DNA of 6,410 nucleotides from an uncultured Verrucomicrobiota bacterium (lineage in GTDB: Bacteria; Verrucomicrobiota; Kiritimatiellia; RFP12; UBA1067). The position numbers and the translations under genes were made by a program. The stretch covers positions 1 to 6,410 of the forward strand of contig CAMPAF010000179.1 of the NCBI GenBank assembly GCA_946631535.1. The letters run 5' to 3'. Shown piece after piece: positions 1 to 6,076 of this stretch. Within the stretch, counting starts at the first letter, position 1; the number at the start of each line of letters is the position of its first letter. The notes under the pieces are model-generated. The model searched no databases. It was not told the DNA's origin and saw only the letters and a list, made by a program, of their open reading frames with translations.

Positions 1-718
1 CCTTCTCGAACTGGTCGCCCTTCGGGCCGTCGCTCGCGTGGCACGGCGCGTCCTCCAGCACCTCCTTCTTCGCCTGCTCGAACTCCTCGGGCGTGAGCTT
101 CTGCGCGGTGGTGAACACCTCGTGCTCGGTGATGATCTTCACCTCCGGGCCGATCAGGCGGCGAAGGAGCATCTCGGAGCAGCAGCTCGTGTAGAAGCCC
201 GGCACGCGGCCGCCGATGAGGCCGATGCGCATGCGCTTTAGGATCTTCATCGTGCGGGCCACGTTGATGGCCTTCGTGAGGGCGGCAGCCGCATCCGGCG
301 TGCCGGGCTCGGCGTGCACGTGGAAGTATGGGATGTGCAGGCGGTACATGTGGTGGGCGTTCATGTTCGCGGCGCAGAACGAGTTGTTCTGGAGGCGGCC
401 GCCGGCCGGATCGGGCTCCTTCATAGACCACAGGACGACAGGGATGTTCCCCAGACGCTGCGCGAACATCGGCGGCACCACGCCGAGCGAGAACGTCATG
501 AAGTGCGTGATGAGCATGTCGGGGCGGTCCTTCTCCCACTGCTCCAGCAGCTCCACCGCCTCGTCCTCGAGGGTGAGCATGTGGTCGGGCGCCATCACCT
601 CCACGCCAGGAAGCGTCTTGAGGAACGCGATCGCGTTGGCGCGAGCGGCCTCGAGCGTGTCGTTGGTCCAGTTGACCTTGCTGAGCGGCAGGTATCCGAT
701 CTTGAACGTGTTTGCCAT
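1..718 (-). CDS. L-fucose/L-arabinose isomerase-family protein, N-terminal part (C-terminus beyond the window)
   Basis: The minus-strand frame is open from ATG at 718-716 to the left edge, giving 239 whole codons. The protein begins MANTFKIGYLPLSKVNW and has no signal peptide, so it should be cytoplasmic. Residues 65-105 (DRPDMLITHFMTF, then IPVVLWSMKEPDP) and 162-176 (RMRIGLIGGRVPGFY) match the two Rossmann-like N-terminal domains of the fucose/arabinose isomerase fold, which interconverts aldose and ketose sugars. In the known enzymes the metal-binding Glu and Asp lie in the later, missing part, so activity and substrate cannot be judged. The start is supported by AAGGA at 730-726, 7 bases upstream, and by an extended -10 further up. 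It is divergent from the pseudouridine synthase gene. Family-level assignment is fairly secure; L-fucose versus another sugar is open, and a non-catalytic relative is possible. Confidence 0.8.
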   Translation of the reverse strand, partial: MANTFKIGYLPLSKVNWTNDTLEAARANAIAFLKTLPGVEVMAPDHMLTLEDEAVELLEQWEKDRPDMLITHFMTFSLGVVPPMFAQRLGNIPVVLWSMKEPDPAGGRLQNNSFCAANMNAHHMYRLHIPYFHVHAEPGTPDAAAALTKAINVARTMKILKRMRIGLIGGRVPGFYTSCCSEMLLRRLIGPEVKIITEHEVFTTAQKLTPEEFEQAKKEVLEDAPCHASDGPKGDQFEK

Positions 719-764
719 GTCTTTTTCCTTCTTTGATGAATGATTAAATCGTAGGCACGCGGAA

Positions 765-773
765 ATTATACCA
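765..773 (-). promoter_or_regulatory. Extended -10 promoter for the isomerase gene
   Basis: On the minus strand the sequence reads TGG TATAAT, a perfect -10 hexamer (770-765) preceded by the TGn extension. The -35 region is weak; the best candidate, CTGTCC, lies 18 bases upstream. Transcription would start near 758 and give a leader of about 40 bases carrying the AAGGA ribosome site. This is read by eye from sigma-70-type consensus rules. Confidence 0.6.
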
Positions 774-798
774 AAAGTGCCGCAGGATGGACAGGACA

Positions 799-827
799 TT
801 GACATGCAACGGGGCGCGTGATATCCT
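799..827 (+). promoter_or_regulatory. Sigma-70-like promoter for the pseudouridine synthase gene
   Basis: A perfect -35 TTGACA (799-804) is followed after exactly 17 bases by TATCCT (822-827), which matches four of six -10 positions. The predicted transcript start is about 834-835, only 3-4 bases before ATG 838, so the message would be essentially leaderless. The promoter lies downstream of the longer possible start at ATG 787, which argues against that start. Confidence 0.6.
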
Positions 828-837
828 TTGCCCCGCA

Positions 838-1536
838 ATGGGCAAAAGTCGACAGCGCCTCCACGGCATCCGCATCCTGCACGAGGATCCGGACTTGATC
901 GTCATCGAGAAGCCCGCCGGGCTGCTCGTGCAGGCGCTGCGCCACGGCCGCGAGCCGAGCGTGGAGGCGATCCTCACCGACTACGTCCGCAAGGGACAAT
1001 GGAAGAGCCGCAAGCAGGTCTACCTCGTCCACCGACTCGACCGCGAGACAAGCGGCGTGATGATGGTCGCCAAGACGGAGGCAGTGCAGGAATTTTTCCG
1101 ATCCAACTGGAACGAGCTCACGGAAAAGACATATCTCGCGCGGATAGAAGGAAAACTCCCTGCCGAAAGCGGCGTCTTTGAAAGTTACCTCTACGAAGAC
1201 GCGGATCTTTTCGTTCGCAGCACGCCCGACAAGGCGAAAGGCAAGTACGCCCGCACGGAATGGCGCGCCGTGGGGACAGACCCTGAGACGCCCAAGGGGA
1301 CAGACCCCACGACGCTCGAGGAGGCCGTCCTCAAGACCGGACGCAAGAACCAGATCCGCGTCCAGTTTGCCGATGCAGGCCATCCCGTCGTCGGCGACGC
1401 CAAGTACGGCCACGGCACGAGGGGACAGACCCTCTGCCTACACGCCTGGAAACTGAAATTTGTCCATCCGCACGGCAGGCGCACGCTCGCCTTCGAATCG
1501 CCGCCCCCATCATATCTCACCCCAAAAGGATCCTAA
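838..1536 (+). CDS. RluA-family RNA pseudouridine synthase
   Basis: The 232-residue protein isomerises uridine to pseudouridine in rRNA or tRNA; the target site cannot be told from sequence. Residues 65-73 (HRLDRETSG) are the RluA-family catalytic motif, with Asp68 as the nucleophile. EDPDLIVIEKPAG (16-28) is the usual first strand, TGRKNQIRV (167-175) the second conserved motif and LCLHAW (199-204) the third. There is no N-terminal S4 domain, so this is the short form. ATG 838 is preferred over in-frame ATG 787 because a good promoter predicts transcription from about 834 and the family core starts a few residues after 838. Residues 146-157 (GTDP..KGTDP) look like extra sequence between two core strands and are encoded by a nucleotide repeat (1272-1308). 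The stop TAA lies 2 bases before the next ATG, implying co-transcription with the beta-helix gene. Confidence 0.88.
   Translation: MGKSRQRLHGIRILHEDPDLIVIEKPAGLLVQALRHGREPSVEAILTDYVRKGQWKSRKQVYLVHRLDRETSGVMMVAKTEAVQEFFRSNWNELTEKTYLARIEGKLPAESGVFESYLYEDADLFVRSTPDKAKGKYARTEWRAVGTDPETPKGTDPTTLEEAVLKTGRKNQIRVQFADAGHPVVGDAKYGHGTRGQTLCLHAWKLKFVHPHGRRTLAFESPPPSYLTPKGS
1272..1432 (+). repeat. Three GGGGACAGACCC repeats inside the pseudouridine synthase gene
   Basis: Copies lie at 1272-1283, 1296-1308 (with an extra C) and 1421-1432. The motif is an imperfect palindrome with GGGG/CCCC ends. The first two copies are 24 bases apart and in the same frame, coding GTDP twice. The third is in another frame and codes around GTRGQT. 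Identical DNA read in different frames shows that the repeat is at nucleotide level and not a protein motif. It resembles short interspersed repeat ends seen in some bacterial genomes; that link is from memory and untested. Confidence 0.65.
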
Positions 1537-1538
1537 CC

Positions 1539-3611
1539 ATGCCGTTCGTGTATTTCGTGTGTTTCGTGGTTTCTCTACTCCTCACCATAGCCCCGGCGCG
1601 CGCCGAGTTCGTCGTCTATCCCGACTACCCCGAACAGATCGAGCGCGACTACGCCTACGCCGTGCGCGTTGTGCAGGGCGACGTGAAGAAACCGCTCGTC
1701 GTGTACAACCACTGCGAGAAGTCCATCCTGACCCCCCGGACGCGCGGCGGCGACGTGAACCGCCGGTTCTGCGAGTTCGCCTTCTCGGGCAAGCCGGTGC
1801 GCGTGGACATCCGCGTGACGGAGGACGTGCGCTGCTACAAGGTGTTCCCGTCGCGGCTCCGCCTGAAGAGCACGTTCGCGGACGGCGTGATCTCCGTGTG
1901 GCTGGAGAAGCCCGCCTCGTTCGGCATCCAGCTCAACGACTACGACAAGACGATCCTCTCGGTGTTCGCGGACGCGCCCGAGGATCCGGCGAAGGTGCCC
2001 GCGAAGGACTCCCCCGGAGTCATGTACGTGGACCGTTGGCTTGATGCGCCCGGACGTGACGGCATCATCACCACGGGCAAGGACATAAAGGAAATATACA
2101 TCGCGCCCGGCGCGGTGCTGAACGCCCGTCTCAAGGTGCGCGGCCCCGGCACGTACATCCACGGACGCGGCATGGTGCTCGACCCGCTCTCTGATGTCTT
2201 CCGCTTCGACCAGACGCAGAACACGACGCGCGGGCTCCTCGGCGTCAGCGCGCCAGGCGTGACCATAGAGAACATCAAGCTCGTGGACGCGCGCACCTTC
2301 AACTACTGCAGCTGGGCGAAGGACGTCACCTACCGCAACGTGCGCGCGCTTTCCACGATGATGTGTTCGGACGGCATCACCTGCGGCGGACCGGGGGTGC
2401 GCGTGGAGGGCGCGTGGCTCTACGTGGGCGACAACGCGCTCGTCATCAGCGGCACGCGAGACGCCGTGCTGCGCAACGTCGCAATCGGCACGTCCTGCGC
2501 CGCGATCTTCCCGCAGGGCAACAACTACGGCGCGCTGCTTGAGAACATCGACGTGTTCCGCGCCGACGACGGCCTCATCAACAACGTCTACAACGGCGTC
2601 CTGCGGCGGAACAACAAGTGGAGCGAGATGAACGGCGGCCTCCAGAAGCGCGAGCCGGGTCCGCAGGACCTCTCGCACCTCACGCAGGAGTTCTTCTTCT
2701 CGAACCTCTCGGCCGTGGATTGCACGCTCTTCTCGCATTTCTTCTTCGGACACAACATGGGCACGAAGCCCAAGACGTTCGCGTTCCGCGATCTGGCGAT
2801 TCCGTTCTCCACCGGCAAGAGCGACTGGCACGCGACCGGCCAGACGAACGGCGTGAGCATCGCCGTACGGAACAATCCGGCGAAGTTCCTCATCACGAGT
2901 AACTACACGTTCGCCGTCACCAACCTGTGGCTGGGCGGACGGAAGGCGAGCACATTCCCGCAGGGCACAGTGGTGGGCGATCCGGGCGAGATTTCCGTGT
3001 CGGTGGCGACTGCGGGCGAGTCTGAAGCGGTTGTGGCGATGCCCGACCGGCACGTCGTGAACTGGACCTGCCCGTACAAGGCGTGGATTGGACATTCCCT
3101 GCAACGCGACTGGCGGATGGCAGACGTCAAGGGCCGGCGCGAGAAGCATCTCGAAGAGACCGATCCCTCCGCGAACATCGTGGCGGAGCCGGGGCGCGTG
3201 CGGAGCCTCTGGCAACGCGTGCCCTCGTGGCTCGTGAAACTGGAGGCGACAGGCCGCGACGACAAGGCCGCGGTCCTCTACCGCCTCGTCCAGTGCGAGC
3301 GCAACGCTGGGATGCAGGCCGTCCTGACCGATCCCTTCCTGCGGCGCGGGAACGGCACATGGCGGCTCGCCTTTGACGTGAAGGCGAAGAGCGAGACACC
3401 GTTCGGCCTGAGGCTAACCCTCCTCTCCAACGAGAAGAAGTTCGTGAAGACGATTCCAGCCATAGCCTGCGGAGACTGGGCGCACCACGAGATGACATTC
3501 GACACGGAATTCGACCTCGTGCAGACGGAACTCGTCGCACTGTCCATCATGGCGACCGCACCGGCCGACGAGATCGTCTTCCGCAACATCTCCTTCCGCC
3601 TTGAACGCTGA
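1539..3611 (+). CDS. Secreted right-handed beta-helix protein, GH28/GH49-like
   Basis: The 690-residue product has a hydrophobic leader (residues 3-17) ending APARA before EF, so signal peptidase I cleavage after Ala22 is likely. Residues 23-150 form an N-terminal beta-sandwich-like region. Residues 160-400 look like a parallel beta-helix of the GH-N clan, with IYIAPGAVLN (186-195), YIHGRGMVLDP (206-216), CSDGI (276-280) and VGDNALVIS (296-304). These correspond to the NTDG-like and DD-like active-site turns, but the second Asp of the DD pair is Asn299, and the GHG turn of polygalacturonases is absent (TSCAAIF, 318-324). Residues about 565-690 resemble a C-terminal beta-sandwich, possibly carbohydrate-binding. 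AAGGA at 1526-1530, 8 bases upstream, fixes the start. It likely acts outside the cytoplasm on a polysaccharide; the substrate is unknown and catalysis uncertain because of Asn299. Confidence 0.8.
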   Translation: MPFVYFVCFVVSLLLTIAPARAEFVVYPDYPEQIERDYAYAVRVVQGDVKKPLVVYNHCEKSILTPRTRGGDVNRRFCEFAFSGKPVRVDIRVTEDVRCYKVFPSRLRLKSTFADGVISVWLEKPASFGIQLNDYDKTILSVFADAPEDPAKVPAKDSPGVMYVDRWLDAPGRDGIITTGKDIKEIYIAPGAVLNARLKVRGPGTYIHGRGMVLDPLSDVFRFDQTQNTTRGLLGVSAPGVTIENIKLVDARTFNYCSWAKDVTYRNVRALSTMMCSDGITCGGPGVRVEGAWLYVGDNALVISGTRDAVLRNVAIGTSCAAIFPQGNNYGALLENIDVFRADDGLINNVYNGVLRRNNKWSEMNGGLQKREPGPQDLSHLTQEFFFSNLSAVDCTLFSHFFFGHNMGTKPKTFAFRDLAIPFSTGKSDWHATGQTNGVSIAVRNNPAKFLITSNYTFAVTNLWLGGRKASTFPQGTVVGDPGEISVSVATAGESEAVVAMPDRHVVNWTCPYKAWIGHSLQRDWRMADVKGRREKHLEETDPSANIVAEPGRVRSLWQRVPSWLVKLEATGRDDKAAVLYRLVQCERNAGMQAVLTDPFLRRGNGTWRLAFDVKAKSETPFGLRLTLLSNEKKFVKTIPAIACGDWAHHEMTFDTEFDLVQTELVALSIMATAPADEIVFRNISFRLER
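1545..1571 (+). repeat. Three 9-bp tandem repeats coding the signal-peptide core
   Basis: TTCGTGTAT, TTCGTGTGT and TTCGTGGTT follow one another without gaps. They encode FVYFVCFVV at residues 3-11 of the beta-helix protein, that is, most of the hydrophobic part of its signal peptide. The leader has no Lys or Arg before the hydrophobic core, which is unusual for a Sec signal. Confidence 0.7.
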
Positions 3612-3657
3612 ACCGACCGACGGGCGCTTTTCAGCAATTCACATGTCAAGGGGCCTC

Positions 3658-3672
3658 GTCGTGCAAAACGAC
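3658..3672. other. Small hairpin after the beta-helix gene
   Basis: GTCGT (3658-3662) pairs with ACGAC (3668-3672) across the 5-base loop GCAAA. It lies 46 bases past the TGA of the beta-helix gene. No T-run follows on either strand, so it is not a classical terminator, though it could stabilise the mRNA 3' end. Confidence 0.3.
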
Positions 3673-3694
3673 CGAAACCATCTGTCTTTCGCCG

Positions 3695-3714
3695 GCAGGA
3701 CGCCTTTGTCCTGC
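3695..3714. other. Perfect 7-bp inverted repeat upstream of the UGSC gene
   Basis: GCAGGAC (3695-3701) and GTCCTGC (3708-3714) are exact inverted repeats around GCCTTT. There is no T-run behind it. It overlaps the place where a -35 box for the following gene would lie, so it could be an operator as easily as a transcript hairpin. Neither use is proven. Confidence 0.4.
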
Positions 3715-3736
3715 TCCAGAAGAAAAAGTGTAGAAT
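3706..3736 (+). promoter_or_regulatory. Possible promoter for the UGSC-family gene
   Basis: TAGAAT (3731-3736) matches five of six -10 bases. The best -35 is TTGTCC (3706-3711), four of six, with a long 19-base spacer. Transcription would begin near 3743, leaving about 37 bases before ATG 3780. The -35 sits in the right arm of the inverted repeat at 3695-3714, which would suit a repressor-controlled promoter. Confidence 0.35.
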
Positions 3737-3766
3737 GCGCGCGACCAGTGCGTTCTTATGCATAGC

Positions 3767-3771
3767 AAGGA
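3767..3771 (+). promoter_or_regulatory. Ribosome binding site fixing the start at 3780
   Basis: AAGGA lies 8 bases before ATG 3780. The in-frame upstream ATG at 3735 overlaps the likely -10 box and would put extra residues, including charged ones, ahead of an otherwise standard signal peptide, so 3780 is preferred. Confidence 0.65.
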
Positions 3772-3779
3772 AAAATGCC

Positions 3780-4967
3780 ATGAAAAATGCGACTCTACTA
3801 TTTTCAGTATTTTCAGCCATGTTGCTCACCGCGGCCGCTTCGCCCGTCTGCAAGGACGGCGTGTGCGAACTGCCCGCCGGAAACGAATCCGGCCTCTCCG
3901 CCGTGCCGACCTGCACCATCCCGCCCGTCCGGCAGGGTCCGCGCCTCTCCTCCCTCAACGGCAAGACCTTCGCGCTCGTGGGCGGCAGCTTCATGGCCTC
4001 CGTCACCCACCCCGAGCTCAAGCGGCTCATCCTCGCCGAGTTCCCGAAGTCCCGCGTGATCCTCCTGGGCGAGATCGGCTCGGCCGGACCCTACCCGCGC
4101 CCGGGCGTGGTGCGGCGCGAGAAGGACGAGTTCCAGCGCAAGCTGAAGGAGATGAAGGTCGACGCCGTCATCTCCGGCAACGGCGGATGCGGACTCTGCA
4201 CGCCGAAGGAGACCGGCTCCTGCATCGCCGCCGAGATGCTCGGCATCCCGTCCGTCATGATCGCCGGCCCCGGCTTCGTGACGCAGGCGAAGTCCACGGC
4301 CCGCTCGGCCGGCATCGAGAAACTGCGCGTGGCGGAATACCCCGGCTCGTTCGCCTCGCATACGCGCGAGGAACTGCTCGACAACACCCGCAAGATCCTC
4401 TGGCCCCGCATCAAGGCCGCGCTCACCGAACCGCTCGGGACGGCGGACGTCTACCGGCCCACCGCCGAGTTCGCCTCGGACGGCCTCCCGACCGTGCCGC
4501 TCACCGAGGAGGCCGTGAACGAGTTCCTGCTCTTCACCGACCGCAAGGCCGACGACTCGCTCGGCGCGATCCCCCCCTCCATGCGCGAGGTGAAGGTGCG
4601 CCACGTCGCCGCGCTCGGCGTGATGTCCGGCTGCCCCGCCGAGTTCATGCCCGTGCTCCTCGCCTTCACCGAGGCGATGAAGGACGGCGACTTCCGCCGC
4701 ACCCTCTCCTCGACGCACGCCTGGACGCCGTACTGCTGGCTGAACGGCCCCGTCGCGCGCCAACTCGGCTTCGACGCGGAGCAGGGCGAGATCTCCACCC
4801 CGAAGAACATGATGCTCGGGCGTTTCATCAACCTCGCCCTCCTCAACTTCGGCGGCTACAAGGTGAAGGAGAACCGCATGGGCACCTTCGGCTACCTCAT
4901 GCCGTGGACGCTTGCGGAGAACGAGGAGGCCGCCATCAAGGTCGGCTGGAAGCCCTACCACCTCTAG
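3780..4967 (+). CDS. Secreted UGSC-family (Cys form) protein, N-terminal 395 residues up to an in-frame TAG
   Basis: Residues 1-20 (MKNATLLFSV, then a hydrophobic run ending TAAA) form a Sec signal peptide, followed by a Cys pair in VCKDGVCEL (23-31). Residues 60-220 resemble the UGSC domain: DAVISGNGGCGLCTPKETGS (128-147) aligns with the family's redox motif, with CGLC (137-140) where selenoprotein members have UGSC, so Cys replaces selenocysteine. Residues 230-395 match the second domain usually seen with it: DGLPTVPLTEEAV (234-246), AALGVMSGCPAEFMPV (277-292), LNGPVARQLG (321-330), MMLGRFINLALLNFGG (344-359) and LAENEE (378-383). The family's reaction is not established; a thiol-redox role is inferred from the CxxC. 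The reading frame stops in the middle of the second domain, just after WKPYHL, where relatives continue with a Gly-rich turn. The domain is therefore truncated unless the TAG is read through. Name recalled from family knowledge. Confidence 0.75.
   Translation: MKNATLLFSVFSAMLLTAAASPVCKDGVCELPAGNESGLSAVPTCTIPPVRQGPRLSSLNGKTFALVGGSFMASVTHPELKRLILAEFPKSRVILLGEIGSAGPYPRPGVVRREKDEFQRKLKEMKVDAVISGNGGCGLCTPKETGSCIAAEMLGIPSVMIAGPGFVTQAKSTARSAGIEKLRVAEYPGSFASHTREELLDNTRKILWPRIKAALTEPLGTADVYRPTAEFASDGLPTVPLTEEAVNEFLLFTDRKADDSLGAIPPSMREVKVRHVAALGVMSGCPAEFMPVLLAFTEAMKDGDFRRTLSSTHAWTPYCWLNGPVARQLGFDAEQGEISTPKNMMLGRFINLALLNFGGYKVKENRMGTFGYLMPWTLAENEEAAIKVGWKPYHL
4965..4967 (+). other. In-frame TAG interrupting the UGSC-family gene
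   Basis: The codons read CAC CTC TAG CGT GGC TAC (H L stop R G Y). The frame before and after is identical (3780, 4968 and 5769 are all multiples of three), with no length change. A single C-to-T change from CAG (Gln) would create it. Codons downstream keep a nearly all-G/C third position, as upstream, so loss is recent, or the stop is tolerated, or it is a sequencing error. Confidence 0.8.
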
Positions 4968-5771
4968 CGTGGCTACCAGCTGAACGACTCGACCCTCTCC
5001 GCCGCCTCCGCGATCAACTGGGGCAACAACCTCGTGCCGTCCGCCTCGGACGCCGAACGGATCAAGGACATGATCGCGTGGGACGCCGTCGAGAAGCAGC
5101 AGATGGCCGTGGGGAGCGGCATGCCCTGCGTCTACCGCACGTTCCTCCTCACGCCAGACGTCGCCCGCGACCTCGCGGCACGCTACACCTCGAAGGACGC
5201 GCTGGAGGCGGCGCTCGTCGAGACGGCCCGCAACCCGCTCGGCAGCCGCGCCTTCGCCAACTACTGGGGCAACCCCGGCAGCTCCTTCAACCAGCAGCGC
5301 TGCTCGGTCGAGCAGCACGCCGACCGCATTGCCGAGGCCGAACGCGCCCGCGTGACCCCCACGCCGCCGTGGCTTGGCTGGACCGGACTCAAGGAAATCG
5401 AAACCGTCCCCGTGATGCAGGACGGAAAGAACGTGTTCCTCGTGACGGGCGATACCGCGCGCAACAAGGAGATGTGCCTCCCCGGCGGCGGATCGGTCAC
5501 GGTGAAGATCGAGCTGCCCCGCGACTGGGACAAACTCATGAAGGCGCGCGGCTACGAATCCCTTTCATCCTTCTTCCTGAAGTCGTCCCTGCAGCCCGAC
5601 GTCCCGAAGCCCCGCGTGCACGGCTACTCCCGCCCCGGCGTCCGCGGCGACACGAAGCCTGGCGGCCAGGGCGGTGGCTCGGGCTACGGTCCTCGCGGCG
5701 GTTATGGTCGACGCGGACAGGGCGGCCAGGGCATGGGCGACCGGAGGCGGCGACACGAGAACGACCGGTAG
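4968..5771 (+). CDS. C-terminal part of the UGSC-family protein after the TAG, with a Gly/Arg-rich tail
   Basis: The 267 codons continue the previous frame directly. The segment starts RGYQLNDSTLSAAS, as expected after WKPYHL in the family. Later, ETVPVMQDGKNVFLVTGDTA (145-164 of this segment) followed by VTVKIELPRDWDKLM resembles the last strand and loop region of the same domain. Residues about 211-267 are a low-complexity tail rich in Pro, then Gly, Arg and Gln (GGGSGYGPRGGYGRRGQGG at 235-253), ending at TAG 5769-5771. No good ribosome site precedes an internal start; GTG 5034 and ATG 5070 are possible but unsupported. With readthrough the whole protein would be 663 residues. As an independent gene it would lack the signal peptide and the CxxC. 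It is best viewed as the 3' half of a broken or readthrough gene. Confidence 0.65.
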   Translation, partial: RGYQLNDSTLSAASAINWGNNLVPSASDAERIKDMIAWDAVEKQQMAVGSGMPCVYRTFLLTPDVARDLAARYTSKDALEAALVETARNPLGSRAFANYWGNPGSSFNQQRCSVEQHADRIAEAERARVTPTPPWLGWTGLKEIETVPVMQDGKNVFLVTGDTARNKEMCLPGGGSVTVKIELPRDWDKLMKARGYESLSSFFLKSSLQPDVPKPRVHGYSRPGVRGDTKPGGQGGGSGYGPRGGYGRRGQGGQGMGDRRRRHENDR

Positions 5772-5772
5772 T

Positions 5773-5791
5773 GTCACGCGTCCCGCGTGAC
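5773..5791. repeat. Left boundary palindrome of the repeat array
   Basis: GTCACGCG and CGCGTGAC form a perfect 8-bp stem with loop TCC. It begins one base after the TAG that ends the upstream frame. No T-run follows. Its right arm is shared with the hairpin at the far end of the array (6077-6097). Confidence 0.7.
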
Positions 5792-5845
5792 CGCCATCTC
5801 CCGGTGGGGCGAGGCGTCCCGCCGAGCCGCCCGTCGCTCGCTCCC

Positions 5846-5997
5846 GCGCGACCGCATGGAGAGCCGCCATCTTGGCGGCGCACCCGGGAGGGTCGCGCTG
5901 CTGCGCGACCACATTGAGAGCCGCCATCTTGGCGGCGCACCGGGGAGGGTCGCGCTCCCGCGCGACCGTATGGAGAGCCGCCGTCTCGGCGGCGCAC
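5846..5997. repeat. 57-bp tandem repeat, about 2.7 copies
   Basis: Units begin with GCGCGACC at 5846, 5903 and 5960, exactly 57 bases apart. Each unit contains the right arm of a type 1 hairpin, then (C/T)AT(G/T)GAGAG, a type 2 hairpin and the left arm of the next type 1 hairpin. The third unit breaks after GGCGCAC (5997) and is followed by an extra type 2 hairpin. The 57-base period keeps the frame open, which explains spurious proteins predicted on both strands. Confidence 0.8.
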
Positions 5998-6076
5998 TAA
6001 CTGGGGCAGCCGCCGTCTCGGCGGCGCTTCAACCACCCGCCGCCCCTCCCCCGCATTTCGCAAAGTCCGGCGGTAG

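Noticed and set aside
216..743. 175-codon plus-strand open frame over the isomerase region
   Set aside because: The opposite strand has an uninterrupted 239-codon isomerase-family frame with promoter and ribosome site.
1575..3215. 546-codon open frame on the minus strand opposite the beta-helix gene
   Set aside because: It is antisense to a gene with a signal peptide, ribosome site and recognisable motifs. Its Arg/His/Val/Ala-rich composition is typical of the mirror frame of GC-rich codons.
3644..3649. TTGACA on the minus strand after the beta-helix gene
   Set aside because: No -10-like hexamer lies 16-18 bases downstream and no minus-strand gene follows.
4965..4967. Selenocysteine at the interrupting codon
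   Set aside because: Selenocysteine uses TGA, not TAG, and the family's selenocysteine position is already occupied by Cys137 in the CGLC motif far upstream.
3813..5318. 501-codon minus-strand open frame opposite the UGSC gene
   Set aside because: Low-complexity Gly/Val/Glu/Arg/His composition; it is the mirror of the biased codons on the plus strand.
3758..5917. 719-codon plus-strand open frame crossing the UGSC gene, its TAG and the repeats
   Set aside because: It is overwhelmingly Arg, Pro and Ala with no domain-like pattern, and it shadows the real frame.
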